A stretch of 64,000 bases of DNA, from the NCBI RefSeq assembly GCF_014648655.1, contig NZ_BMRN01000008.1, positions 248,001 through 312,000 on the forward strand, written 5' to 3'. The notes below the pieces were generated by a model. The model made no database searches. It had not been told where the DNA came from and saw nothing but the letters and a program-made list of their open reading frames with translations. The position numbers were made by a program, and so were the translations under genes. Below are positions 1-8,097 of the stretch, in pieces; position 1 is the first letter of the stretch, and each line of letters starts with the position of its first letter. This stretch comes from Streptomyces atratus. Its GTDB lineage: Bacteria > Actinomycetota > Actinomycetes > Streptomycetales > Streptomycetaceae.

Positions 1-721
1 CGAGAGCCTTCTCGTCGAGGACCTGGACCTTGATGCCGTGCTCCTTGCCGGCGGCGGTGGCCACGGCGGCGAAGGACTCGGGGTACAGGTCGTTCGGCGG
101 GGTGTTGATCAGGTCGCGGGCGCGGTTGATCTCCTCGACGACGGCGACGGCACGCTCGGCGGCCGCCTTGAACGCCTTGTCGCGCGGCTTGGCGCCGAGC
201 AGGGCGACCTCGCCGAGCGGCAGCTTCGCGCCGTTGCCGTTCTTCTTGTCCTTGGGCGCCAGCTTGTTCTCGCCGCCCTGGTAGGCGGTGAAGGCGTACG
301 CGCCGAGGAGCGCGCCCTCGGCGATCGCCTCGGCGTCCTCGGTGGACTCGATGGGCAGCGCGAAGCCGGCCTTCTTCGCACCGCTCAGGGCACGGGCGGC
401 CGAGCCCGCGGCCCGGCGCAGCGCCTCGGCGTCGTACGCCGCGTCCTTCTCCGGGGCGGAGCCGAGTCCGGCCGCGATGACGACCGGGACCTTGAGGCCG
501 GCGGGCGCGGGGAGCTTGGTCACCTCGCCCTCGGCACCTGTGGCGCCCAGGGCCTTCAGAACGGTGGCGAGCTTTCCGTCGAACGCCTTGTCCACGGCCT
601 CGGCGCCCGGTGCGAGGACCAGGTCCCCAGACTTGGATCCAGCGCCCTTGGCGACGCCGACGACGAGTGCGTCGGCGCGCAGCGTCGCCGCACCGGCAGT
701 GCTGAGAGTGAGAGCAGTCAC
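1..721 (-). CDS. pepA: Leucyl aminopeptidase PepA, N-terminal part (cut by window edge)
   Basis: Cytosolic M17 metallo-aminopeptidase that removes N-terminal residues, with a preference for leucine, during peptide turnover. Only the first ~240 residues are in the window and the gene runs off the left edge. The visible part is the N-terminal macro-like domain (starting VTALTLSTAGAATLRADALV) followed by the linker with ARDLINTPPNDLYPE, a family signature just before the catalytic domain. The metal ligands lie outside the window. The start is a GTG on the minus strand at 721; no strong ribosome binding site is visible. The next gene upstream is divergent, with about 260 bp between. Confidence 0.9.
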   Translation of the reverse strand, partial: MTALTLSTAGAATLRADALVVGVAKGAGSKSGDLVLAPGAEAVDKAFDGKLATVLKALGATGAEGEVTKLPAPAGLKVPVVIAAGLGSAPEKDAAYDAEALRRAAGSAARALSGAKKAGFALPIESTEDAEAIAEGALLGAYAFTAYQGGENKLAPKDKKNGNGAKLPLGEVALLGAKPRDKAFKAAAERAVAVVEEINRARDLINTPPNDLYPESFAAVATAAGKEHGIKVQVLDEKAL

Positions 722-980
722 GGTGGTGAAATCTCGCTTCCGTTGAGTTCGTTGTCGGTCGAGGGGTGGGCCGACCGTGCCCGGCGCATCGTAGACGCCG
801 CCGCAATGTGCCGGGAATGAGCCTACGCGCGCCTTTGCTGCGGGATCACGTCGGCGGGCCGTCGGCGGCCCGCTGTGGCGACGATGCCCCGGTTCCCGAT
901 GACCGGGTCAGGGGCCGTTCGGCTGGAACGGGCCGTGGAAGTAGGGTCGTTGGTGGTGCCGGACCGTTGGGGGGAGAACC

Positions 981-1811
981 ATGCGCGCCCGTGGGGCTGC
1001 ACGCGTGACGTGGCCTGGACCGGCGCTGCCGGTCACCGTGGCGATTCTGCTGGCCCTGCTGGCCGGCTGCACCTCGGCGCCGGAACCCACCGGCACGGGC
1101 CGGTGGGGCCCGGAGCCGGGCATCGGCTGGCAGTGGCAGCTCTCAGGCCGGCTGGACCCCACGGTGGACGTCCCGGTGTACGACATCGACGGCTTCGAGC
1201 ACAAGGCTTCGGCCGTCGCCGACCTGCACCGCCGGGGCCGCAAGGTGATCTGCTACCTCTCCACCGGTGCCTGGGAGGAGTTCCGCCCGGACGCCGGGAA
1301 GTTCCCCGCCTCGGTACGGGGAAAGAGCAACGGCTGGGCGGGGGAGCGGTGGCTCGACATCCGCCGCACGGACGTCCTGGAGCCGCTGATGGAGGCGCGG
1401 ATCGCGATGTGCGCAAAGAAGGGTTTCGACGCGGTGGAGCCCGACAACATGGACGGCTACCGCAACCGCACGGGCTTCCCGCTGACCGCCGCCGACCAGT
1501 TGCGCTACAACCGGCTCATCGCCCGTATCGCCCACCGCCATGGACTCGCCGTCGGTCTGAAGAACGACCTCGGCCAGATCCCGGAGCTGGAGCCGGACTT
1601 CGATTTTGCGGTCAATGAGCAGTGTGCGCAGTACGGGGAGTGCGATGCCCTCACACCGTTCGTGAAGGCGGGCAAGGCCGTCTTCCATGTGGAGTACGAG
1701 CTGCCGGTCGCCCGGTTCTGCGCCGGGTCGAAGCGGCTCGGGCTCAGTTCGCTGCGGAAGAGGTACGAACTGGGCGTGTGGCGCCAGGAGTGCCCGAAGG
1801 GCCGCTCCTAA
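981..1811 (+). CDS. GH114-type endo-alpha-1,4-polygalactosaminidase-like lipoprotein
   Basis: Secreted, lipid-anchored protein of 276 residues. Residues ~14-30 form a signal peptide ending in the lipobox LLAGC, so the mature protein should be tethered at Cys. The rest is a TIM-barrel fold of the GH114 / TM1410-like family: ICYLSTGAWEEFRPD and EPDNMDGY match conserved active-site blocks (Asp of DNMDGY). Known members cleave alpha-1,4-linked galactosaminoglycans, but many actinobacterial relatives are untested, so the substrate here is inferred. The ATG has a good upstream GGGGAG at a 5-nt distance. Its TAA overlaps the TAG of convergent cobS. Confidence 0.8.
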   Translation: MRARGAARVTWPGPALPVTVAILLALLAGCTSAPEPTGTGRWGPEPGIGWQWQLSGRLDPTVDVPVYDIDGFEHKASAVADLHRRGRKVICYLSTGAWEEFRPDAGKFPASVRGKSNGWAGERWLDIRRTDVLEPLMEARIAMCAKKGFDAVEPDNMDGYRNRTGFPLTAADQLRYNRLIARIAHRHGLAVGLKNDLGQIPELEPDFDFAVNEQCAQYGECDALTPFVKAGKAVFHVEYELPVARFCAGSKRLGLSSLRKRYELGVWRQECPKGRS

Positions 1812-2587
1812 CCGAGCGCCAGGACCACCAGGGCCGCCGTCGCCGCCGTCTCCGCCAGTGCGCCGAAGACATCGCCGGTCACCCCGCCGAAGCGTCGTAC
1901 ACAGTGCCGCAGCAGGAGTTGGGCGACGCCGAGGGCGGCCAGCGCGGCGAGCGCATGGTGCAGCGCCCCGTACCCGCCGAGGAGCGCACCCGCACCCGCA
2001 CAGGCCGCGACCGTGACGGCCCCGACCGCCACCGCGGCCCGGACCGTGACCGTTCCCGCCACCGCCGCACCCAGTCCTTCCGGACGGGCCGCCGGTACGC
2101 CCTGACGGGAAGCCAGGGTGAGCGCCAGCCGGGCGGTGACCGCGGCGACGGCCGCCGCCACCGCGCCGTGCGCCCAGCTCTGCCCGTAGAGCTGGTGGAG
2201 GACCGCGACTTGGGCCAGCAGCACGAACAGCAGGGTGATCACACCGAACGGGCCGATGTCCGACTGCTTCATGATCCGCAGGGCGTCGTCGGCGGGCTTG
2301 CCGCTGCCCAGGCCGTCGGCGGTGTCCGCGAGACCGTCCAGATGCAGACCCCGGGTCAGCACCGCCGGCACGGCGGCGGAGGCGACCGCGGCCGGCAGCG
2401 GGCCGGAGCCGAGCAGCAGCAACAGACAGCCGGGCACAGCCGCGAGCAGCCCCACGACGAGACCGGCCACCGGCGCGCACAGCATCCCGGCGCGGGCGGC
2501 CTGACGGTCCCAGCGGGTGACGCGGACGGGGAGCACGGTCAGGGTGCCGAAGGCGAAGCGCAGGCCATGGCTGTTCAGGGAGGTCAC
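1808..2587 (-). CDS. cobS: Adenosylcobinamide-GDP ribazoletransferase (cobalamin synthase) CobS
   Basis: Membrane enzyme of 259 residues that joins adenosylcobinamide-GDP to alpha-ribazole in the last steps of B12 assembly. It shows the CobS signature: HLDGLADTADGLGSG, then ALRIMKQSDIGPFG, with acidic residues that bind Mg and nucleotide, plus about six hydrophobic helices. I chose GTG at 2587 (VTSLNSHGLRFAFGTL) because the family begins at this point; upstream in-frame codons lack family similarity. CobT and CobU are encoded nearby on the same strand, so the lower-ligand and nucleotide-loop steps of B12 synthesis are grouped here. Confidence 0.93.
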   Translation of the reverse strand: MTSLNSHGLRFAFGTLTVLPVRVTRWDRQAARAGMLCAPVAGLVVGLLAAVPGCLLLLLGSGPLPAAVASAAVPAVLTRGLHLDGLADTADGLGSGKPADDALRIMKQSDIGPFGVITLLFVLLAQVAVLHQLYGQSWAHGAVAAAVAAVTARLALTLASRQGVPAARPEGLGAAVAGTVTVRAAVAVGAVTVAACAGAGALLGGYGALHHALAALAALGVAQLLLRHCVRRFGGVTGDVFGALAETAATAALVVLALG

Positions 2588-2675
2588 GGCGCGCAGGCTA
2601 ATCGGTGTGACGGGCCGATAGATTGTGCAGAACACAGCAGACCGTGACAAAAGCGGCTTATCGGGAGTGGGTGGC

Positions 2676-3437
2676 ATGGGTCACTGGTTCGATCAGAACA
2701 TCGTCGAGCCGGGAAAGCTGCCGCTGCTCCTCGCGCTGGCGGCCTTCGTGCTCACCTTCGCCATCACCCGGTTGATCACGCGGATGATCCGGGCCGGGAA
2801 GGGCCCGTTCCGCAACATCACTCCCGGCGGAGTGCATGTCCACCATGTGGTGCCCGGTGTGGTGCTGAGCGTCATCGGTGGCTTCGGGGCGGTCGCCAGT
2901 GGCCGCCAGGGTGTCACCGCCGGGGTCTGCGCGGTGATCTTCGGTATGGGTGCGGGTCTGGTGCTGGACGAGTTCGCCCTGATCCTCCACCTCGACGATG
3001 TGTACTGGACCGAGGAGGGCCGCCAGAGCGTGGAGGTCGTGGTCCTCACCGCGGCGCTGGTGCTGCTGGTCCTGGCCGGTTTCTCACCGCTCGGCGTGAA
3101 CGAGCTGAGCAGCGACCAGCAGCAGGACAGGCTCGGCGTCATCCTGACCCTGGTCGTCAACTTCTGCTTCGTGCTGATCGCGCTGTTCAAGGGCAAGGCG
3201 CGGCTCGCGGTCGTCGGCACCCTCGTCCCGTTCGTCGCGCTGATCGGGGCGATCCGGCTGGCCCGGCCGACCTCGATGTGGGCGAAGCGCTTCTACCGCA
3301 ACCGTCACCGCGCCCGTGCCCGGGCGGTGCTGCGCGCCTACCACCACGATGTGCGCTGGGCGGGCCCGCGCCGCAGATTTCAGGACCTGATCGGTGGTGC
3401 ACCGGACCGGGATCCGGCCCCCGTACGCAAGCCCTGA
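2676..3437 (+). CDS. Conserved actinobacterial membrane protein, function unknown
   Basis: Integral membrane protein of 253 residues with about five to six predicted helices (residues ~12-35, 50-75, 80-105, 120-145, 155-200). A conserved-looking GGVHVHHVVPG motif after helix 1 contains three His and could bind metal; I do not know a function. The C-terminus is Arg-rich and cytoplasmic-looking (FYRNRHRARARAVLRAYHHD). I start at ATG 2676 (MGHWFDQNIV) with GGGAG upstream. An in-frame ATG at 2625 would add 17 residues, including a TTA codon, and would sit in the divergent cobS promoter. The 3' end overlaps the convergent gene by 58 bp. Confidence 0.7.
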   Translation: MGHWFDQNIVEPGKLPLLLALAAFVLTFAITRLITRMIRAGKGPFRNITPGGVHVHHVVPGVVLSVIGGFGAVASGRQGVTAGVCAVIFGMGAGLVLDEFALILHLDDVYWTEEGRQSVEVVVLTAALVLLVLAGFSPLGVNELSSDQQQDRLGVILTLVVNFCFVLIALFKGKARLAVVGTLVPFVALIGAIRLARPTSMWAKRFYRNRHRARARAVLRAYHHDVRWAGPRRRFQDLIGGAPDRDPAPVRKP

Positions 3438-4114
3438 GCATGGCGGCGAGGCTGCCGGTGCCGGCCCCGGCCGACCATGACGGCGCACAGCACGAGCACC
3501 GCGGCGATCGCCGCCAGATGTTCCTTGCCGGCCAGATTGTTCTTGAAGATCACCTCGACGAGCATCGCCACGACCACCAGCGCCCCGGTGAACCAGGCCC
3601 GGTAGGCGCAGCACACATAGACGGCGAGAGCGACCACCGCCGCCGACGGACCGGTGTCGACGACCCGGGCGTCGGAGGCGGGCAGTCCGAGCAGCCCGTC
3701 AGGACCGAGTGCGACACCGATCCGTGCGTACAGTGTCCCGGCCAGCGTCGCGACGTACGCGATCAGGAGTGTGCGCCACCGGCCCAGACAGATCTCGGCG
3801 CTCCCGAACACCACCAGGATCTGCACCAGCGCCCCCCACGCCGGCAGATCCAGCGCCGGGACGAACAGCGACAACGGGGTACGCAGCAGGGCCTCTCCCA
3901 ACGGATCCTCGGCCCGCACCGCCCCGAACTCGCGTACCACCCCGAAGCCCCATGACTGGTTCTGCACCACGTGGAGCAGCGCCGTCAGACAGACCGAAGC
4001 CAGCGTCATCGGGACAGCCCGCAGCCGGGAGGCGGCGAGCCCCGCGCATACGGTCCCCGCGAGCGGACCCCACTCGCGGCGAGCCGCCCGGCCCAGCGCG
4101 CGTACGGGTCTCAT
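3380..4114 (-). CDS. Polytopic membrane protein coupled to the MprF-like gene
   Basis: Protein of 244 residues with about six hydrophobic segments (for example ALVQILVVFGSAEICLG and AVVALAVYVCCAYRAW) and a basic C-terminal tail. The ATG at 4114 sits inside the stop of the upstream MprF-like gene (ATGA overlap, 4111-4114), so the two are almost certainly translated together. The layout (AEICLG plus a late GxSA-like segment) faintly resembles rhomboid-type folds, but I do not see a convincing Ser/His pair. Function is unknown; a role in membrane-lipid modification is inferred only from the neighbour. Its end overlaps the convergent gene by 58 bp. Confidence 0.7.
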   Translation of the reverse strand: MRPVRALGRAARREWGPLAGTVCAGLAASRLRAVPMTLASVCLTALLHVVQNQSWGFGVVREFGAVRAEDPLGEALLRTPLSLFVPALDLPAWGALVQILVVFGSAEICLGRWRTLLIAYVATLAGTLYARIGVALGPDGLLGLPASDARVVDTGPSAAVVALAVYVCCAYRAWFTGALVVVAMLVEVIFKNNLAGKEHLAAIAAVLVLCAVMVGRGRHRQPRRHAQGLRTGAGSRSGAPPIRS

Positions 4115-5916
4115 CCACCGGCTCCGAGATGCGAGCGGTGCATCCACTTGGGCAGACCGGGTGCCTCCAGGAACCCTTCGGCGCGGCCCGCGGCGAGGCC
4201 GATGCGCAGGAGGTCGGAGCTCTTCTCGAAGAGCATGAAGCGCGGCTCCCAGATCGGTCGGTACTTGGCGTTGGCGCGGTAGAGCGACTCGATCTGCCAC
4301 CAGCGGGAGAAGAAGCTGAGCATGGAGCGCCACAGCCTCAGCACCGGCCCGGCGCCGAGCCGTGAACCCCGCTCGAAGACGGACCGGAACATCGCGAAGT
4401 TCAGTGAGACCTGGGTGATCCCGATCTCGTCGGCACGCTGCAGGAGTTCGATGACCATGAACTCCATCAGGCCGTTCTCGGCGTCCCGGTCACGGCGCAT
4501 CAGGTCCAGCGAGAGGCCGTTCGGTCCCCATGGCACAAAGCTCAGTACGGCGCGCAACTCGCCGGGTTCGCCGCCCTCTTCGGTGGGCGAGTTGCGGCAT
4601 TCGAGCATCACGCACTGCCCGTCTGCCGGATCGCCGAGCCGGCCCAGAGCCATCGAGAAGCCGCGCTCGGTCGCCCCGTCGCGCCAGTCGTCGGCGCGCC
4701 GCACCAGTTCGGCCATCTCGTCGTCAGGGATGTCGGCGTGCCGGCGCACGGTCACTTCGTACCCGGCGCGCCTGATCCGGTTGTACGCCTGGCGGACGGT
4801 CCGCATCGCGCGTCCTTCGAGGGTGAACTCGGCGGTCTCCACGATTGCTTCGTCGCCCAGCTCCAGGGCGTCGAGGCCGTGCCGCGCGTAGACGGTGCCG
4901 CCCTCCTCGCTCACGCCCATCACCGCCGGGATCCAGCCGTGCTCGCGGGCCTCGGCCAGCCATGGCTCGATCGCTCCGGGCCAGGCCTCCGGGTCGCCGA
5001 TGGGATCACCGGAGGCGAGCGAGACCCCGCCGACCACCCGGTAGGCGACGGCGGCCTTCCCGGTCGGTGACCAGACGACGCTCTTCTCCCGGCGCAGCGC
5101 GAAGTAGCCGAGCGAGTCGCGGTCGCCGTGCTTGTCGAGCAGCGCCCGCAGCCGGGCCTCGTCCTCGGGGGTGATCGGGTCGACGGCCCGGCGGGCCCGG
5201 AACGCCGCGTACACGACGGCGATCAGCAGCAGTGTGGAGAGGATGTTGATGGTGACATTGACCCAGCCGGGGGTGGTGATTCCGGGGAAGTGGGCCTCGT
5301 TGGCGGCGACCGAGACGAGCCGCAGGGCGCCGTAGTGCCAGCGGTCCAGGAAGGACGAGCGGTATTCGTCGTGCGCGGTGTTGGTGAGGGTGACCAGGCC
5401 GGCGGCGATCAGCGAGGTGACCAGCAGCCCGCCGACCGCGACGGCGGCGGCCAGCTTCGGGTTGGACCGGTCGCCCTTCGCGTAGAACTCGCGACGGCCG
5501 AGGGCGAGCGCCAGGACGAAGACGGCGGTCAGTACCAGCGAGACCCAGTTCTGCGGGTACTGCCGGACTTCCGGGAACGGGATCACCAGCGCGAAGAGCA
5601 GCAGCAGAAGACTGCTCACCACCATGTTCACGATCCAGGCGGCCCGCTTGCGGCGGCGCATGGTGATCGCGAGGAAGAGCGCGACCACCCCGGAGGAGAA
5701 GCCCGCGGTGAGCAGGTACGGGGTGAAGTAGTTCGCGGTGTTGTGACGGCGCAGATCGTTGCCGAGAGTGACCCAGACGGCGCTCAGGAAATTGATGAAC
5801 GACACGACGCGCAGGTACCAGATGGCGAACGCGGCGCCGCGGCGTGACCGGACGGTGCTCGGTGGCCGGGTGCTGCCCCGCCCGGATTCCTCGGTGGCCA
5901 ATCGGACCTCTCCCAT
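4111..5916 (-). CDS. mprF: MprF-like phosphatidylglycerol aminoacyltransferase (DUF2156)
   Basis: Protein of 601 residues: an N-terminal membrane region (about 30-245, six or more helices) followed by a C-terminal DUF2156/GNAT-like catalytic domain (about 265-595). Diagnostic stretches are FALRREKSVVWSPTGKAAVAYRVVGG-type opening residues, SLDLMRRD, and SLYRANAKYRPIWEPRF near the end, all typical of lysyl/alanyl-phosphatidylglycerol synthases. The family uses aminoacyl-tRNA to add a cationic amino acid to phosphatidylglycerol, lowering membrane negative charge and giving resistance to cationic peptides. There is no fused lysyl-tRNA synthetase, unlike mycobacterial LysX. The amino acid used cannot be read from the sequence. 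Confidence 0.8.
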   Translation of the reverse strand: MGEVRLATEESGRGSTRPPSTVRSRRGAAFAIWYLRVVSFINFLSAVWVTLGNDLRRHNTANYFTPYLLTAGFSSGVVALFLAITMRRRKRAAWIVNMVVSSLLLLLFALVIPFPEVRQYPQNWVSLVLTAVFVLALALGRREFYAKGDRSNPKLAAAVAVGGLLVTSLIAAGLVTLTNTAHDEYRSSFLDRWHYGALRLVSVAANEAHFPGITTPGWVNVTINILSTLLLIAVVYAAFRARRAVDPITPEDEARLRALLDKHGDRDSLGYFALRREKSVVWSPTGKAAVAYRVVGGVSLASGDPIGDPEAWPGAIEPWLAEAREHGWIPAVMGVSEEGGTVYARHGLDALELGDEAIVETAEFTLEGRAMRTVRQAYNRIRRAGYEVTVRRHADIPDDEMAELVRRADDWRDGATERGFSMALGRLGDPADGQCVMLECRNSPTEEGGEPGELRAVLSFVPWGPNGLSLDLMRRDRDAENGLMEFMVIELLQRADEIGITQVSLNFAMFRSVFERGSRLGAGPVLRLWRSMLSFFSRWWQIESLYRANAKYRPIWEPRFMLFEKSSDLLRIGLAAGRAEGFLEAPGLPKWMHRSHLGAGG

Positions 5917-5959
5917 GAAAAGCGATCATATGGTGCATCGCGCTGCATGAGGGGACTGT

Positions 5960-5987
5960 GCTGCGGCCGGTGCTCGGCGGCCGCAGC
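5960..5987 (-). terminator. Hairpin after cobT
   Basis: Perfect 10-bp inverted repeat (gctgcggccg / cggccgcagc) with an 8-nt loop just downstream of the cobT stop and upstream of the MprF-like gene. Streptomyces terminators often lack a U-tract, so a GC hairpin alone is plausible here. Confidence 0.55.
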
Positions 5988-6000
5988 TCTGCCGGGTCCG

Positions 6001-7113
6001 TCAGCCGTCGGTCGCGTCGCCGTCCGCGTCGCTTCCGTCGGCCCCTTCGCCGACACCGTCCTTCTCATCGGTGACGGGTGCACGCTCGGGCAGCTCCGCC
6101 GCCAGCGCGGCCGCGGCCCGAACAAGCGGAAGTGCGAGCAATGCCCCACTTCCTTCGCCCACGATGACGCCGTGGTCCAGCAACGGGTTGAGTGCCATCC
6201 GGTCCAGCGCCTTGGTCTGCGCCGGCTCGCCGCTCGCCTGACCCGCCAGCCACCAGTCCGGCGCCCGGAAGGCCGCCCGCTGACCCACCAGCGCACAGGC
6301 CGAGGAGACCACACCGTCCAGAATGACCGGCAGCCTGCGCACCGCGCACTGCAGCAGGAACCCGGTCATCGCCGCCAGGTCCGCACCGCCCACCGTGGCC
6401 AGCAGCTCCAGCTGATCACCGAGGACCGGCCTGGCCCGCCGCAGCGCGTCCCGGATCGCCGCGCACTTGCGCATCCACGCCAGATCGTCGATCCCCGCAC
6501 CGCCGCGCCCGGTGACCACCGAGGCGTCCGTGCCGCACAGCGCCGCGATCAGCGTGGCCGCGGCCGTCGTACCGCCGACGCTCAGATCGCCGAGCACCAC
6601 CAGATCGGTGCCCGAGTCGGCCTCCTCATCGGCGATCGCGATGCCGAGACGTACCGCCTGCTCGGCCTCCTCGGCCGTCAGTGCGTCCTCGATGTCGATC
6701 CGGCCGCTGCCGCGCCGCACCCGGTGACGTACCACCGACTCGGGCAGCAGCTCGGGGTCGCAGTCCAGAGCGGCGTCGACGATCCGTACCGGTACCGAGA
6801 ACTGGCGCGCCAGCACGGCGAGCGGAGTCGCACCCTCCAGCGTGGCCCGAACCAGCTCGTACGCACTACCGGCCGCTCGCCCGGAGACACCCAGTTCGGC
6901 AACCCCGTGGTCACCGGCGAAGAGCACCACGCGCGGCTGCTCGATCGCCTTGACCGGTACGGACTGCTGGGCGGCCGAGAGCCATGCTCCCAGCTCGTCC
7001 AGGCGGCCGAGGGCGCCGGGGGGAACGACCAGGCGCTCCCGCCGTTCCTCGGCGTCGCGCCGTACGCCGCCGTCGGGGCGTTCGATCAGGTCGGAGAAGT
7101 CGTCCAGATTCAC
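6001..7113 (-). CDS. cobT: Nicotinate-nucleotide--dimethylbenzimidazole phosphoribosyltransferase CobT
   Basis: Cytosolic enzyme of 370 residues that makes alpha-ribazole phosphate from nicotinate mononucleotide and dimethylbenzimidazole, activating the lower ligand of B12. Family signatures are VVLFAGDHGVAELGVS near the N-terminus, GDLSVGGTTAAATL, and the C-terminal VGEGSGALLALPL with the catalytic Glu. The acidic tail after residue ~345 (rich in D, E, G) is not part of the core fold. The start is GTG 7113 (VNLDDFSDLIERPDGG) with GAGG upstream; the open frame continues far upstream but that part is low-complexity. The nearby cobU and cobS products complete nucleotide-loop assembly. Confidence 0.93.
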   Translation of the reverse strand: MNLDDFSDLIERPDGGVRRDAEERRERLVVPPGALGRLDELGAWLSAAQQSVPVKAIEQPRVVLFAGDHGVAELGVSGRAAGSAYELVRATLEGATPLAVLARQFSVPVRIVDAALDCDPELLPESVVRHRVRRGSGRIDIEDALTAEEAEQAVRLGIAIADEEADSGTDLVVLGDLSVGGTTAAATLIAALCGTDASVVTGRGGAGIDDLAWMRKCAAIRDALRRARPVLGDQLELLATVGGADLAAMTGFLLQCAVRRLPVILDGVVSSACALVGQRAAFRAPDWWLAGQASGEPAQTKALDRMALNPLLDHGVIVGEGSGALLALPLVRAAAALAAELPERAPVTDEKDGVGEGADGSDADGDATDG

Positions 7114-7151
7114 GGGGGTCTGCCTCGCGGGTCGATACGTGGAGTGGGCCG

Positions 7152-7173
7152 GTGAGCCCGGCGGCGGGCTCAC
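7152..7173 (-). terminator. Hairpin between methyltransferase and cobT
   Basis: Perfect 9-bp stem (gtgagcccg / cgggctcac) with a 4-nt loop in the gap between the methyltransferase stop and the cobT start. It could end the methyltransferase transcript or act as an attenuator in the cobT leader. I see no B12-box, so a cobalamin riboswitch is not supported. Confidence 0.45.
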
Positions 7174-7208
7174 TGCGGAACAGTACCCGCCAGGTTTCTG
7201 ACACCGGG

Positions 7209-8048
7209 TCAGTGCGAGGTTCTGCCCCCGAACCGCAGCTGCGTCATCGCGGGCGTCAGGGTCCGCAGCCCCGGAAGCAGCGACTGGATCCGGATCAGCT
7301 CGCCCATCGCGCCCCGTCCCCGCGGCAGCCGCAGCGCCCGCACCTCGGTGATCCCCGGGTGCGCACTGCGCAGCTTGTGCCGCTCGCCGGGGTTCATCGC
7401 CCAGCGCATCGGCGGAATGGTCATCCCGCCGGCCTTCGACGTGCCGGCCACCGTGCCCCTGGCCAGCCAGCGCGCCATCGTGTCCAGCACGAGGACGCCG
7501 CCGGGCAGCCGTTCGGCACACGCCGCCAGGATCCTCCGTACCTCCTTGGGGGGCAGATACATCAGCAGACCCTGCGTCGTGACGACAACACCGCGGCCCT
7601 CCGGGTCCTCGATCTCGTCCAGCCAGGACAGATCGGTCGCCGAACGGGACAGGGTGCGCAGCCGGTCCGAGGCGGGCAGCAGCGCCCGGCGCAGCTCGGC
7701 GACCTCGGGCAGTTCCACGCTCAGCCAGTTCAGGCGGCCGTTGTCGACCCTCCAGAAGCCGGTCTCCAGACCGTCGCCGAGCGCGACCACAGTGGCCTGC
7801 GGCCGGTCGGCGAGATACCCCTGCACGGCCAGGTCGAAGCAGCGCGAGCGCAGCCCCTGGGCCTGTGAGTGGAACGCGTTCGGCCGCCCGAACCGTTCCT
7901 CGAAGGGGTAGTCCAGATCCTTCAGCAGCCGGAGCGCCACCGGATCATCCAGCACGGGATAGGGCTGCCCCGCCTCGTACGCCCGGTTGTAGAGCGTCCA
8001 CAACAAGGTCTCCGGAACCCCGTTCAGTATCGGTCGCACACGTGCCAT
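7209..8048 (-). CDS. Leucine carboxyl methyltransferase-family SAM-dependent O-methyltransferase
   Basis: Soluble protein of 279 residues of the LCM/PPM1-like family (COG3315 type), which in actinomycetes methylates small-molecule carboxylates or hydroxyls. The AdoMet motif I is VVALGDGLETGFWRVD, a variant of the usual GaGlDTraFR. It is followed by SVELPEV (acidic ribose-binding position) and GVVVTTQGLLMYLPPKEV, the conserved 'egl.myL' block. The ATG is at 8048 with GGAGGAG-type sequence just upstream. It sits between cobU and cobT in the same direction, but there is no evidence that it works in cobalamin synthesis. Substrate unknown. Confidence 0.75.
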   Translation of the reverse strand: MARVRPILNGVPETLLWTLYNRAYEAGQPYPVLDDPVALRLLKDLDYPFEERFGRPNAFHSQAQGLRSRCFDLAVQGYLADRPQATVVALGDGLETGFWRVDNGRLNWLSVELPEVAELRRALLPASDRLRTLSRSATDLSWLDEIEDPEGRGVVVTTQGLLMYLPPKEVRRILAACAERLPGGVLVLDTMARWLARGTVAGTSKAGGMTIPPMRWAMNPGERHKLRSAHPGITEVRALRLPRGRGAMGELIRIQSLLPGLRTLTPAMTQLRFGGRTSH

Positions 8049-8097
8049 GTCCGCTCCTCCTGTTCTCGCGTTCCGTTCCTGCGTACCCGAGTCCCGG

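Noticed and set aside
3380..4114. Assigning the MprF-linked membrane protein as a rhomboid protease
   Set aside because: A faint resemblance of layout only; no convincing catalytic Ser and His pair.
7114..7208. Cobalamin riboswitch ahead of cobT
   Set aside because: No B12-box sequence; only a simple 9-bp hairpin is present.
7114..7521. N-terminal extension of cobT to 506 residues
   Set aside because: The extra part is low-complexity and overlaps the methyltransferase; GTG 7113 has a ribosome binding site and the family start.
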